In this document: positions 1 to 11,300 of the stretch, in pieces
Numbering within the stretch: position 1 is the first letter of the stretch
Layout: each line of letters opens with the position of its first letter
DNA from: Spiroplasma melliferum
GTDB taxonomy: Bacteria; Bacillota_I; Bacilli_A; Mycoplasmatales; Mycoplasmataceae
Direction of reading: 5' to 3'
Assembly (NCBI GenBank): GCA_005222125.1
Contig: CP029202.1
Coordinates: 372,001-436,000 of the forward strand
Length of the DNA: 64,000 nucleotides
Program-made: the position numbers and the translations under genes
Notes under the pieces: model-generated
The model's database searches: none
Seen by the model: only the letters and a program-made list of their open reading frames with translations
What the model was told of the DNA's origin: nothing

Positions 1-283
1 ATAAATTAATTAATTCTGTTCCAGTTAAATATTTTCAATCGTGTTGTTTTAAATTTTCATCATATTTTACAATGCGATAAGAATTATCATAAATCAAACC
101 GATTGCTACTTGATCAGAATGTTTTTCACTCGAATAAATAAATTTATTACTCAATCAAAAACCAATATGGCGATTATGATTAGGTAAATTTATAAAACTT
201 GCTTTATCTGTTTCAAAAACTATCAACTCTTTACGAATAAAATAATTTGCTATATTTTGATTTTTCTTAACAAAATTAATCAA
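1..283 (-). CDS. Plectrovirus SpV1-like small protein (3' end outside window)
   Basis: Partial minus-strand reading frame, 94 codons visible, running off the left edge. AGGAG at 293-297 sits nine bases before a TTG at 281-283 that opens the frame. Two TGA codons are read as Trp (in the segments GFWLSN and HDWKYL). The run [17 protein letters not shown] and the later [16 protein letters not shown] resemble a small protein family I associate with SpV1-type plectroviruses and their chromosomal copies; function not established. It heads a group of minus-strand viral genes. Assignment is from memory of family resemblance, not a search. Confidence 0.55.
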
Positions 284-310
284 TTTTATCAACTCCTAAC
301 TAATTATTTG

Positions 311-446
311 TTTAATAAACAATGTTATATTTAATGTATATATATTGCTTATTTATTGATAAAAACATTGATTATTAACAATGTTATACATAATGCTAAT
401 ATATTGTTTATTTAATGTTTAATAAACAATGTTATTAACAATGTTA
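311..446. repeat. Iteron-like AT-rich repeats in viral intergenic region
   Basis: An 18-bp direct repeat (TTTAATAAACAATGTTAT) occurs exactly at 311-328 and 418-435. The core ACAATGTTA is present four times (319-327, 378-386, 427-435, 438-446), plus an inverted partial copy near 364-370. No coding frame is convincing here. The clustering between two viral transcription units suggests a regulatory or replication role (inference). Confidence 0.6.
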
Positions 447-468
447 AATATATAAAATAGTAAAAATT

Positions 469-549
469 GGCACACTGAAAAATACTATTAAGTTTTAAAG
501 TAATAGTTATATAAAATAAATTAATAAAAAATAAATAAACTAGTGTGCC
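469..549. repeat. Short inverted repeat GGCACACT / AGTGTGCC
   Basis: GGCACACT at 469-476 is matched by its exact reverse complement at 542-549, enclosing about 65 bp of AT-rich non-coding sequence. It lies between the viral small-protein gene and the coat-protein-like gene. It may be a viral hairpin or the ends of a small non-coding element; nothing in between is coding. Confidence 0.4.
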
Positions 550-592
550 TTAGTTTTGTTTAAAATAACTTAGAATATAGTATTATATTCTA

Positions 593-820
593 TTAAAATC
601 CTTTAACCATATGACGGAAAAAGTTTAATATCTTAATGATAATAAATAATCCAAATGGAATTAAAATAATTCACGCATCGCCTAAAAAGGTCATTAATTG
701 CGGTAAAATACCATATACAGCATCTTTTACTTTACCCATTGCATTACCTAAACCAGTTCAAATAGAATTCATTCCATCACCAAAACCGATTTTTGTAACT
801 GTTTCAGTTAATAAATTCAT
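593..820 (-). CDS. Plectrovirus coat-protein-like small membrane protein
   Basis: 75-residue protein on the minus strand with a strong GGAGG before ATG 818-820. The N-terminal half is amphipathic (MNLLTETVTKIGFGDGMN), and the C-terminal third is a hydrophobic span (AWIILIPFGLFIIIKIL) followed by a basic end (FFRHMVKGF). Size, single membrane span and basic tail fit the small major coat proteins of filamentous phages and the coat-type protein of SpV1 plectroviruses. Three TGA/Trp positions are needed. It overlaps the upstream viral gene by one base at 820. Exact SpV1 ORF number not assigned. Confidence 0.6.
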
Positions 821-969
821 TATTTTCTATCCTCCTTTTTTTCAAGTTCTTTTTTTTCTTTTTTCTTACATTGAATTTGTCTAACTTTTTGATAAATTGA
901 TAAGCCAATTCACGCAAAAATACCTAACAAAATCAAAATACTAAATATTCATGTTAATCATACTGGCAC
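820..969 (-). CDS. Plectrovirus small single-span membrane protein
   Basis: 49-residue frame starting with GTG at 967-969 after AAAGGAG. It has one N-terminal membrane span (LTWIFSILILLGIFAWIGL) and a very basic/charged C-terminal tail rich in Lys and Glu. Its stop overlaps the ATG of the coat-protein-like gene, so the two are probably translationally coupled. Small tail-charged membrane proteins of this type are common in plectrovirus genomes; specific function unknown. Confidence 0.55.
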
Positions 970-1009
970 TATATAACTCCTTTCATAAATTAAAAAATTG
1001 AAATTTGCA

Positions 1010-1092
1010 AACTCGCTCCGCTCGTTGTCGCTTTGCTCCATTAAAAACATTATTAAATAAATTATCCGCTAATAAATTACGCGGAATAATTT
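1010..1092. promoter_or_regulatory. Viral intergenic hairpins
   Basis: AAATTATCCGC (1059-1069) pairs with GCGGAATAATTT (1081-1092), leaving an 11-base loop. Just left of it, about 1010-1040, is an unusually GC-rich patch with nested GCAAA/TTTGC complementarity. In filamentous phages such hairpins act as terminators, replication origins or packaging signals; which applies here cannot be told from sequence. Confidence 0.45.
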
Positions 1093-1098
1093 ATTCTT

Positions 1099-1209
1099 TT
1101 ACTTTTTAATTTCAATATCTTTTGCAATCTTATTGACAATATTAATAACAATATCTTTGCCATATTTTTTCACTAACGACCGCAAAATAAAATATTGCTT
1201 TGTTTGCAT
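1099..1209 (-). CDS. Plectrovirus small basic protein
   Basis: 36-residue frame with AAGGAG well placed before ATG 1207-1209. The protein is helical and basic (MQTKQYFILRSLVKKYGKD at its start, ending in EIKK). It is colinear with the other minus-strand viral genes and is separated from them by the hairpins at 1059-1092. I recognise the general appearance from Spiroplasma plectrovirus insertions but cannot give a function. Confidence 0.5.
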   Translation of the reverse strand: MQTKQYFILRSLVKKYGKDIVINIVNKIAKDIEIKK

Positions 1210-1377
1210 AATTTCAACTCCTTAATTAAAATATTAATAAAATTTGTTTCTAAAACTGTAAATACCACAAAAGTACAAAATGTGTGTGGTTTCTACAAAA
1301 ATTATTTCTAAATGATAAAATGACTATACAAAATTGAATACTATAAATTATTAAAATATTTAGAAAAGGAAAAACAT
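1210..1377. other. Virus-chromosome junction region, no gene seen
   Basis: AT-rich spacer between the leftward viral genes and the rightward metalloprotease gene. It contains an imperfect inverted repeat (ACCACA 1264-1269, TGTGGT 1285-1290). No reading frame with a ribosome binding site was found. The viral-chromosomal boundary probably lies here or slightly left of it. Confidence 0.3.
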
Positions 1378-2550
1378 ATGAAAGAAAATAGCAAAAAATG
1401 GTGAATGATTAATTCAACATTAGTTTTAATGGTAACGGTTTTTGTCAGTTTTATTCTATATGTCTTATATCTTGGTTATTTAAGTCCAAGACCACTTGAG
1501 TTAGGGACAATTGTTACTAATCCTAATTTAAAAACCCTTAAAACTAATGGTTTACATGTTCCAAAAAAAATTCATATTAAAGAAAAACTAAAGCAACAAT
1601 TTCCGAATTTGAATATTAATAAAATAAAAATTAAAGATAAGATTAGTTCTTCTTCGGCAACACTTGTTTCAAGTGATTTTTCGTTTTATCGGGGGTCAGT
1701 GATTCTTTATTATACTCTCGATAAATCAATTGCTAATCACATTGATTTAAATCATCAATATGTTCCAAATAAAACTTGAGTACAAAATCGGGGTTATCGG
1801 GGATTATGAATTAGTAATAATATTGCAACAAAACTTGAACAAAATTTAACAAATGCTTTTTTAAGTCCGGCGAATTATACTAATTTGCCATTTTATGATC
1901 AAAAAACATTTATTTCTTATGATGAATTATTGGCATTTTTAGATGAACCGGTTCGTCGTTCTTGACAACAATTTATTAATCATTATTGTGCAACTTATCA
2001 AAATAAATTAAAAGAAATTATTACATTATTTTATAATATTTGTGCTTTTCTTTGAACAAAACAAGAAATTAATAAAGTTTTAAGTTCTGTTATTATTAAA
2101 GATGGACAACTTTTAAAAACAAAGGCCTATACAGATTCAAACAATCGTCAAATTGAAATTGCAAATGATGTAGTAAATTGTAATTATGAAGAGATATGAA
2201 ATCGTAATTGAGTTGAAGGTGGAATTTCACAACAAAGTATTTTTTATACTCTATGTCATGAGTTAGGGCATTTACTGCATTATCGTTATAAATTAGATTA
2301 TAAAGTTAATGTGATTGAACAACTAAAAACATTTTTATTAAAAAAAATTAATAACTTTCAACAGCAACAAAGTTTAACAAAAGAAAAGATTTTTCAATTA
2401 TTTCATCTTAGTAAATTTTCATTTAAAGATAATTTTGAATTTTTTGCCGAAGGGTTTGTATATTGACTTTTAACAAATGATGCTTTAAAAACAAAAGCAT
2501 GAGAATTTTGACATGAGTTTTTAACATCTTATTTGCCAAGTTTAACTTAA
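1378..2550 (+). CDS. Predicted membrane-anchored zinc metalloprotease
   Basis: 390-residue protein if several TGA codons are read as Trp. The start is ATG 1378, with AGAAAAGGA about nine bases upstream; a later ATG at 1405 would cut the N-terminus. Residues ~13-35 form one hydrophobic span (LVLMVTVFVSFILYVLYLGY), placing the bulk outside or on the membrane face. Near residue 300 is CHELGHLLHY, containing the HExxH zinc-binding motif, followed about 60 residues later by FFAEGF, whose Glu could be the third zinc ligand as in gluzincins. I do not recognise a named family. It lies between the viral remnant and pyrH, with its own spacing. Confidence 0.65.
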
Positions 2551-2675
2551 TATTAATTAGTTTTATTTGAAAGATAAATTAAATTTCTTCACTAATTTGT
2601 AATTTTATTTTGATTATTTGTTAAAACAATTTATAATATATTAGAATAAAATAGAAAAAGAGAGGAAAAGTTATA

Positions 2676-3401
2676 ATGGCATTACAATATAAGCGAGTTT
2701 TACTAAAATTATCTGGTGAAGCATTGGGCAATTCTGATGATTTATATGATGCGAAAAAAATTTATGATATTGCAAAACAAATTGTTAAATTGCAAAAAGA
2801 AGGATTACAAATTGCTATTGTTGTTGGTGGTGGTAATATTTGACGCGGTAATCGTGCTGATACAATCAAAATGAATCCAATTAGTGCAGATTATATGGGG
2901 ATGCTAGCAACGGTAATGAATGCCTTAGCATTAGAAGCTGTATTAAAGAATGAAGGTAGTCAAAATGTTGTCGTAACTTCAAAAATTCAAGTTCCTGAAG
3001 TTGCTTCACCATATTTATTTAAAAAAGCAAAAGCTGCTTTAGAAAAAGGGGCAATTGTTATTATGGCTGGGGGAACTGGTCAACCAAAGTTTACAACTGA
3101 TACAGCAGCAACAATTAGAGCAATTGAAATTGATGCCGATGTTATGCTAATGGCAAAAAATGGGGTTGATGGGATTTATGATAAAGATCCTCGCCACAAT
3201 GCCGATGCAGTTCGCTTCGATAATATTAGTTTAAATGAATTACAAAAAAAACAATTAAAAGTAATGGATTTAACAGCATCTAGTTTAGCAATGGAAGATG
3301 ATGTTAAAATCGTTGTTTTTGATATTAATGAACCAGATAATATTTATAAGGCAGCACATGGTAATGCTCGTTCAACGATTGTTACAGGAGGGAAAAAATA
3401 A
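2676..3401 (+). CDS. pyrH: UMP kinase
   Basis: Bacterial-type uridylate kinase, phosphorylating UMP to UDP. 241 residues, family length. The N-terminal LLKLSGEALG and the glycine loop IVVGGGNIWRG are the nucleotide-binding signatures of the amino-acid-kinase fold; MAGGTGQPKFTTDTAA and GVDGIYDKDPR follow in the expected order. AGAGG precedes the ATG. The stop abuts the frr start directly (3401/3402), the usual pyrH-frr pair of translation-linked genes in Firmicutes and mollicutes. Confidence 0.95.
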
Positions 3402-3950
3402 ATGTCACAAGAAGTTATTAACCAAACAAAAGAAAAGATGGAAAAAGTAATCGTTTCATTTGAAAATGAATTAATTAAAATTCGTACTGGTCGTGCAAAT
3501 CCAAATATGTTATCACATATTATGATTGATTATTATGGAACGCTAACGCCAATCCAACAATTGGCTAATATTATGGTGCCAGAAGCACGACAATTAGTTA
3601 TTAAGCCATATGATCGTTCAATTATTAATTTAATTCTAACAGCGATTAATAAAGCAGATTTAGGTTTAACACCAAGCTCAGAAGCGGATTTAATTCGGTT
3701 AAACATTCCTCCGCTAACTGAAGAACGTCGTAAAATGCTGGTTAAGGAAATGTGAAAAGCAAGTGAACAGTTTAAAGTAGCAATTCGTAATGAGCGACGA
3801 GATAGTAATGAACATCTTAAAAAAGATTCTGATTTAACTGAAGATGATAAAAAATACTATGAAGGGGAAGTACAAAAATTGACTGACCAATTTATTAAAA
3901 AAATTGATGAAAAGGCAACCTTAAAAGAAAAAGAACTAATGGAAGTTTAA
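3402..3950 (+). CDS. frr: Ribosome recycling factor
   Basis: Splits post-termination ribosomes together with EF-G. 182 residues, normal length. The conserved RTGRANPNML and the segment LNIPPLTEERRKMLVKEMWK (TGA as Trp) are visible. AGGAGGG at the end of pyrH serves as its ribosome binding site. It immediately follows pyrH and is followed by a short gap of about 60 bp before uppS. Confidence 0.95.
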
Positions 3951-4011
3951 AACTTTCATTTTTTTATGAGTCTCGGTATAATTAACAAAACGGGGAAGAA
4001 GGGCATAATAA

Positions 4012-4719
4012 ATGAAAATACCACAACATATTGCAATTATTTTAGATGGTAATGGTCGTTGGGCAACTAAGCAAGGGTTAGAACGAACAGTTGGACATGA
4101 AGAAGGAGCAAAACGAATTAAAGATGTAGCACTAAAAGCAAATGCTCTTGGTGTTAAGTATTTAACTATTTATTGTTTTTCAACTGAAAATTGAAAACGA
4201 AATGCACAAGAAGTTACTTATTTAATGGCAATGCCAGAACGATTATTAAATAATAAACAAGTTAATAATTTTAAGAATGAGAATATTGTTTTAAATCATA
4301 TTGGTCGCCGTACAAAAATGCCACCAAAAACATTAGCAGCAATTAATCATGCTATTTTACAAACAAAAGATAATAATGGAATGGTGTTAACATTTGCTTT
4401 TGACTATGGAGCGATTGAAGAATTATTAACAGCAATTAATCAAATGCTAGTTAAAAAATTAACAAGCATTGATGAAAAAACATTATTTCAACATTTATAT
4501 ACTGCAGATTTACCTGATGTTGATTTAATGATTCGATGTGGTGGTGAACAACGTTTAAGTAATTTTTTGTTATTGCAAAATCGTTATGCTGAATTATATT
4601 TTACCAAAGCATTTTGACCAGAATTTGATGAAAATGCTTTAACTGCAGCAATATTAGATTATAATAATAGAAATAGAAGATTTGGAGGAATTGAAAATGA
4701 TGAACAATCAGGAAGATAA
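4012..4719 (+). CDS. uppS: Undecaprenyl (polyprenyl) diphosphate synthase
   Basis: cis-Prenyltransferase condensing isopentenyl diphosphate onto farnesyl diphosphate. 235 residues. Asp12 in ILDGNGRWA is the catalytic aspartate; YCFSTENWKR and the late [15 protein letters not shown] match family motifs, with Cys where RTSGE/RTGGE is usual. Its 3' end overlaps cdsA by 23 bp. Spiroplasmas have no peptidoglycan, so the polyprenyl product presumably serves another lipid-carrier role. It belongs with dxr just downstream, which feeds the isoprenoid pathway. Confidence 0.93.
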
Positions 4720-5788
4720 TGTTCTTGTGAATGAAAATGAAACATCGACAGAAGAGCACAATTTAACAAATAACGTATCAAAAAATAAGGAACATAAAGG
4801 AATGTTTCAAAAAAAATATGTTGCTCGTCATATTACATTTTATTCGTTATTAGTTTTTTTAAGTTTATATTTATTCACAGGAGCAATCGCAACAGAATGG
4901 CATAATAATGTTCCACATATTGAAATTGCTAATTATGTTTTTATTGGAATTAATGCTGTTATTTTAGGCTTAGTTAACTATGAAATTTTGCGATTAGTTG
5001 GGGGAACAAAGTGACCAATTTATACGCAAATTATTACATATTTATTGATAATTTTTTTATTTTTGTTTCCAGTTGAATCAATCGCAAATGAATATGGTGG
5101 AATTGGAGCAATTAATTATCCGTTTTATACGTTATTAAATTGAAATTGATTAAAACCTTGAATTATCTTTGTTATTTATTTATGTGCTATTTTTGGATAT
5201 TATTGTTTAGTATTTAGTTCAAAAGAAATTACTTTTGGTAAAATGACATTAGTTTTAATTTTTACCTTATATTTAACTTTTGCTTTAAAAGCAATGAATA
5301 AATTTATGTTAAATCCTGCCTATGGTTGAAGTAGCGTGGTTTGATTAGCATTAATTATTATTTTAACTGATACTTTTGCTTTTGTTGGAGGTGTTACTTA
5401 TGGAAAGCATAAATTAGCGCCAACAATATCTCCAAACAAAACATGAGAAGGAGCTGTGACAGGAACAATCTTAGCAGCAGGAATTGCAATTACTTATGCA
5501 ATTTTAATGTTTCATTTTGCAACTAGTAACCATTGGGTTTTTAACTTTTTCTCAAATGATAATGATAAAAATGTCATGCGTTATGTAATTTATATTTTAT
5601 TAGCATTTGTATTAAGTATTTTATCACAATTGGGTGATTTATCATTTTCTTGAATTAAACGTCGTTATAATATTAAAGATTTTAGCAATTTATTACCTGG
5701 GCATGGTGGTGTTTTAGATCGTTTGGATTCATTTTCATTAGTCTTTTTTGTAATGTTTATCATTTCCAATATAGTATTACAACGATAA
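4697..5788 (+). CDS. cdsA: Phosphatidate cytidylyltransferase (CDP-diglyceride synthase)
   Basis: Makes CDP-diacylglycerol from CTP and phosphatidate in the membrane. 363 residues from ATG 4697, which has GGAGGA seven bases upstream; an in-frame TTG at 4682 lies on the ribosome binding site and is unlikely. The N-terminal ~40 residues are polar and acidic, longer than usual, then come several membrane spans. The family signature appears near the C-terminus: [19 protein letters not shown] followed by VLDRLDS. Overlaps uppS; dxr starts four bases after its stop. Confidence 0.93.
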
Positions 5789-5791
5789 TTT

Positions 5792-6937
5792 ATGCAAAAT
5801 ATTATTATTTTTGGCGCTTCTGGGAATATTGGTCAACAAGCGTTACAAATTATTGAATCAAATCCAAATGATTTTCAAATTACAGCTGTTAGTATTTATC
5901 ATAATGTTCCAACTCTAATTAAGATTTTAGAAAAGCATCCCACAATCAGGATTGTTCATCTTGGTGATGAAACCCAACAAGCTATTTTAACAGCACAATA
6001 TCCAAATATAACTTTTGTAACCGGAGAAACGGGAATTAATGCAATGTTAGCTGCTTTTCCTACAGCTTTAGTTTTAAATGCAATTAGTGGTTTTGCAGGA
6101 TTATACCCAACATTACAAACTTTATATGGAAAAAATCGTACTTTATTATTAGCAAATAAAGAATCATTAGTAGTGGCAGGGGATTTAATTAACAGTTTAT
6201 TAACAAAAAATAATAATCAATTATATCCAATTGATTCTGAACATTGTGCTATTTTTCAATGTTTAGAGCAAACCAATCCGTGTTCAGAAATTATTTTAAC
6301 AGCTTCGGGAGGGATGTTTGCTAATAAAACATTAACTGATTTAAAAACGATTGATGAGCAACAAGCATTACAACATCCAACTTGAAAGATGGGACAAAAT
6401 ATTACCATTGATTCTTCAACAATGGTGAACAAAGGATTGGAAATTATTGAAGCTTATCATTTATTTAAAACTTCGAAAATTACTGTTGTTTTACATCCAC
6501 AAGCTATTTTACATTCTGCCGTACAATATGCAGATTATTCAATTATTGGCCAATTATCAAAGCCTTCAATGTTACAAGTTTTAAATTATTTTTTATATTA
6601 TCCAACTCGAAAGAATAGTTCTTTCTTAAAACCATTAAATTTTGAGGAATTAATAACTTTAACATTTCAAAAAGCTGATTTATCACGTTGAAAAGCACTA
6701 CAGTTAGCCTATCGTTGTTTGAATGAAAATAATTCATTAGCAATTGCTTTTAATGCAGCAAACGAAGAATTACGTTCTCTTTTTGTAGTTGGAAAAATTA
6801 AGTTTTATCAAATTGTGGATTATATTGAATATTTTATGGACCAAATTAAGCCACAAAAATTAGTTAATTATCGTGAAATCAAAGAATTAAATGATATCAT
6901 TAAAAGAGATATTATTAATTATTTTTCTGAAAAATAA
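5792..6937 (+). CDS. dxr: 1-deoxy-D-xylulose 5-phosphate reductoisomerase
   Basis: Converts DXP to 2-C-methyl-D-erythritol 4-phosphate with NADPH, the committed step of the MEP isoprenoid pathway. 381 residues. NADPH-binding FGASGNIGQQAL at residues 5-16, LLANKESLVVAG, the metal/substrate segment IDSEHCAIFQ and TASGGMF, and DSSTMVNKGLE are all present in order. Continuous only with TGA as Trp. Its presence with ispH (20501-21382) shows that this organism keeps the MEP route that most mycoplasmas have lost. Confidence 0.95.
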
Positions 6938-6976
6938 TGTTGTTCCAAATAAAAAAAGTAAGGAGTTAAGAAATAA

Positions 6977-8326
6977 ATGTCAGCAGGAATGGTAGTTTTA
7001 GGTTTTGTAATTGGGGTTATAATTTTATTAATGTTGGTTACAATTCATGAATTTGCACATTTTATTATTGCGAAATTAGCGGGAGCGTATGTTTATGAAT
7101 TTGCAATTGGTTTTGGTCCCAAAATTTTTTCTTGAGGGAAAAAAGAAACCCGTTACTCAATCCGAATTTTTCCTTTTGGAGGGTATGTCTATATTGCGAG
7201 TCAATTAGTTGATCCACCAAAGGGACGTGAAGAGGAACATGTTCCTGAAGAACGAAAAATGGAAAATATTGCAAAATGAAAACGATTAATTTTTATTGTA
7301 GCAGGGGCTTTAATGAATTTTTTTATTGCTGTTTTTATTTTTACCACAACTTTTGCAGCATTAAGTTATAAACCATCTGATATGACATATTGAGGAGCTA
7401 AATATGATTCGAATGGTGCAGCATATGCTGCTTTTGCAACTAGTGGTCAAAATGTTGCCCAAGATATTGTGATTTTAGATTATTGATTAGGACCTAGCAA
7501 AGAAAAACTTAAAGTAGCACAAGAATATTATCGTGATCAAGAGCAGGATAAACCTGATAATAACCAGAATCATATTTTAGCAAGTCACTTGGGAACAGTA
7601 GATAAGATTCCAACTTATTTAACAACAGTTTCTAATTTTATTAAAAATTTAAAACAACAATATGATAATAGTGATAACGATAAAAAAATTAATTATATTA
7701 TTATTGGTTTTGCTCTTGTAAATAGTAAACAAGAAGTTACAATTGCTGCAGATGGTCATTTATTTTATACGGAAGCAGTTGAATTAACAAAAACAAACAA
7801 TACTTATACAGTTGGAATTAGAGCTCCTGATCGTCAGTTTGCTTCAACTGCGCAAGCATATGGATATGGTTGGGGAGAAACCTTTAGAAAATCAGTAACA
7901 ATTTTAAAATCATTTGGGTTATTATTTACTGGCCAATGAGGGCAATTATCTGGTCCAGTTGGAATTGCTAAAACAATTTCTTCAATGTTAACAGAAGGGC
8001 CAGCACTTTTCTTTATGTATGTGGCAATGTTATCCGCTAATTTATTTGTTTTAAACTTAATTCCAATTCCACCATTAGATGGTTATAAGTTTTTTGAAAC
8101 ATCAATTGAAGGAATTGTTGGTGGAGTGAAACGTCTAAATGGTCGTATGAGAATTTGAAAAAAACGTTATGATCCAGCGCAACAAAAAATATTATTAGAA
8201 GAATATCAAGCAAAAGACCAAAAATGACAGTTACCACATAAAGCAAAGATTATCATTAATGTGACGGGAGCAATATTGTTTATTTTATTATTTATTGGAA
8301 TAACAATTAAAGATGTCTTTTTTTAA
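6977..8326 (+). CDS. rseP: Site-2 protease (RseP/RasP family)
   Basis: Intramembrane zinc metalloprotease. 449 residues, start ATG 6977 after AGGAG. HEFAH (residues 24-28) in the first membrane span is the HExxH site and NLIPIPPLDGYKFFE near the C-terminus supplies the conserved NxxPxxxLDG aspartate. The stretch between LDG and the last span holds a positively charged cytosolic loop (RLNGRMRIWKKRYD) longer than in many homologues. The uppS-cdsA-dxr-rseP-polC order is the standard Gram-positive arrangement. Confidence 0.92.
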
Positions 8327-8350
8327 GCAGAAAAGCTAGGTGAGGATTAG

Positions 8351-11300
8351 ATGATGGACCAACAATTGATAAAACTATTTACAGCAAATAATTTAGAATT
8401 TACCGGAAATTATTTTGATGATGCTAAAGTCATTAAAGCAGAATATAGTACTAGTGAAGGTTTTTTTCGTGTTGTTATTGAAATTAATGATTTTTTACCG
8501 CCAGAAGTTTTACTAAAATTAGAACAAACTTTATTAGAAAATCAAACATTACCCACAAAGATTTCTTTACGGGTTCGAAAAGAACAATATGAATTAGCAA
8601 CTATTTTTAGTTATTTAGAATATATTCGGTTAAATAAATCGGAATTAAAAAATAGTTTTTTTAGTAAATTATCCCCAGAGCGATTTGCTTTAACTGATAA
8701 TATTTTAAAAATTACTGTTCATTCAGAAAGTGAACAAAAATTAGTAGGTGAGCATTGTAATTATTATCAAAAAAAACTTCGTCGTTATGGTTTTAGTGAT
8801 TTACAATTAGCTCTAGTGATTGATTTACGGGAAAATAATATTTTAGAAATTAACGAACAAGAATTAATTAAATATCAAGAAACAGCGCAAAAAACAGAAC
8901 AGTTAATTTCAAAGCCAACAAATGGCGCTAATTCTGTTCGAAGAGAACCGAATAGTTATCATAGAGCAAAAATTGGAGAAGCAAGTTATGAACGATTAAT
9001 TGATATTGACCAAGATGTTCCCAATGTTACAATTTATGGAAAAATTTTGAGTAAAGAACGGCAATTAATTTCAACAAAAAAATTTATTTATGTAATAACA
9101 GTTACTGATTATAGTGATACAATTGGCGCAAAGTTTTTTACTCGAACAGAACAACCAGATGATTTTATTGAAGAATTAAAAACTAATGAATGAGTTAGTC
9201 TTTTTGGTGATATTCGGTATGATACTTATGCGAATGAACAAATGTTTTTTATTAAAAAAATTTCTCGTTTAGATCGCGAAGACTTGTATCGTGAAGATAA
9301 TGCGCCTGAGAAACGCATAGAGTTACATTTACATACTAAAATGAGTGTTATGGATGGAGTAACAGATCTTGCAATGCTTTTTAAAACATTACAGCATTGG
9401 AATCATAAAGCAATTGCTTTTACTGACCATTTAAATGTTCAAGCTTATCCGGAAATTTATAATCTTAATAAGAAATATCCCGATATTAAAGTTATTTATG
9501 GTGTTGAAGCAGATGTTTTAGATGATAAAGTATGATATGTTAAAAACCCTCATCACCATAATTTACGAACTGCAAAATATGTTATTTTTGACTTAGAAAC
9601 AACTGGCTTAAGTAGTAGTTATGATGAAATTATTGAGTTTGGAGCCGTTATCATGGATGGTATTAGTGGTGAACGCCAAACAATTAATCATCTGTTCAAA
9701 CCATCAGTTAAGTTATCATCATTTACAACCGAATTAACAGGAATTACTGATGAATTATTAGCTGATAAACCAACTTTTATTGAATCAATTGACCAAATTT
9801 TAGAATATTTTAAGGATGCAATTTTAATTGCGCATAATGCTGAGTTTGACCTTGGTTTTATTCAATCATGGTTAAAAAAAGCTGGGCGCTCAGAAATTAA
9901 TAATACAGTAATTGATACTTTACAATTATCACGGATTTTAGAACCACATTTGAAAAATTATCGCTTGGGAACAATTGCTCGTTGTTATAGTGTTATTTAT
10001 AATGAAGAAGTTGCTCACCGTGGTGATTATGATGCAATTGTTTTAACTGACATTTATGAACATCAACTACGGAAAATGATTAATAATTATGGTATTGAGT
10101 TTGATAATGACATTGAGAATATTCATGACCCGGCTGTTTACAAAAAATTGCGACCAAAACATATGACAATTTTAGCAAAAAATCAGGCGGGCTTATTGGA
10201 ATTATTTAAATTAATAACTGCTGCACATACTAAATATTTTTACTCATCACCAAAATTATTACGAAGTGTAATTGAACAACATCGTAGTAATTTATTAATT
10301 GGGTCATCGTGTGTTAACGGTGATGTTTTTGAAGTGGCACGAAATAAAGATTTATCGGAATTACGAGAAACAATTAAGTTTTATGATTATATTGAAGTTC
10401 AACCCCCAAGTGTATATAAACATTTAGTCCAAATGGGTGATTTGTCAGAAGAACGACTATTAACGGTAATCAAAGATATTGTTTTTACAGCAAAAGAATT
10501 AAATAAATTAGTTGTTGCTACTGGTGATGTTCATTATCTTAATCCAGAAGATAAAATTTTTCGTGAAGTTTATATTAATGCAAAAGGAATTGGGGGCCGA
10601 CCACATCCTTTATATGACTATAAGCAACGAGTAACGGATAATCCTGATCAGTTTTTAAGAACAACAATGGAAATGATGAACGAATTTAAGTTTTTAAATG
10701 ATGATGAATTAATTTATGAAATTGTAGTAACAAATCCAAATTTAATTTCTGACCAAATTGAAAAAGTTGAAATTATTAAAGATAAATTATATACGCCTAA
10801 GATTAAGGGTAGTGACCAATTATTAAAAGAATTATGTTATCAAAATGCTTATAAAATTTATGGTAATCCATTGCCAGAAATTGTTGCTTCCCGTTTAGAA
10901 CGAGAATTAAATGCTATTATTAAACATGGTTTTGCTGTTATTTACTGAATTGCGCATAAATTAGTTGATAAATCATTACAAGATGGTTATTTAGTTGGGT
11001 CGCGGGGAAGCGTTGGTAGTAGTTTTGTTGCAACAATGAGTAATATTACCGAAGTAAATCCATTACAACCACATTATTTATGTTCTTATTGTAGTTATAG
11101 TGAATTTATTGTTGATGGATCGGTTAAGTGTGGATATGATTTATCAGCTCGTACTTGTCCAAAGTGTCAAAAACCATTAAAAGGGGAAGGACATGATATT
11201 CCATTTGAAACATTTTTAGGGTTTGAAGCGGATAAAGTTCCTGATATTGATTTAAACTTTTCAGGAGAATATCAACCAATTGCGCATGATTTTACCAAAG

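Noticed and set aside
311-446. Chromosomal origin or DnaA-box cluster
   Set aside because: No TTATCCACA-type boxes and no dnaA/dnaN nearby; the repeats belong to the viral segment.
636-884. Plus-strand frame of 82 codons across the viral region
   Set aside because: It is antisense to the coat-protein-like gene, has no ribosome binding site, and the minus-strand frames have good ones.
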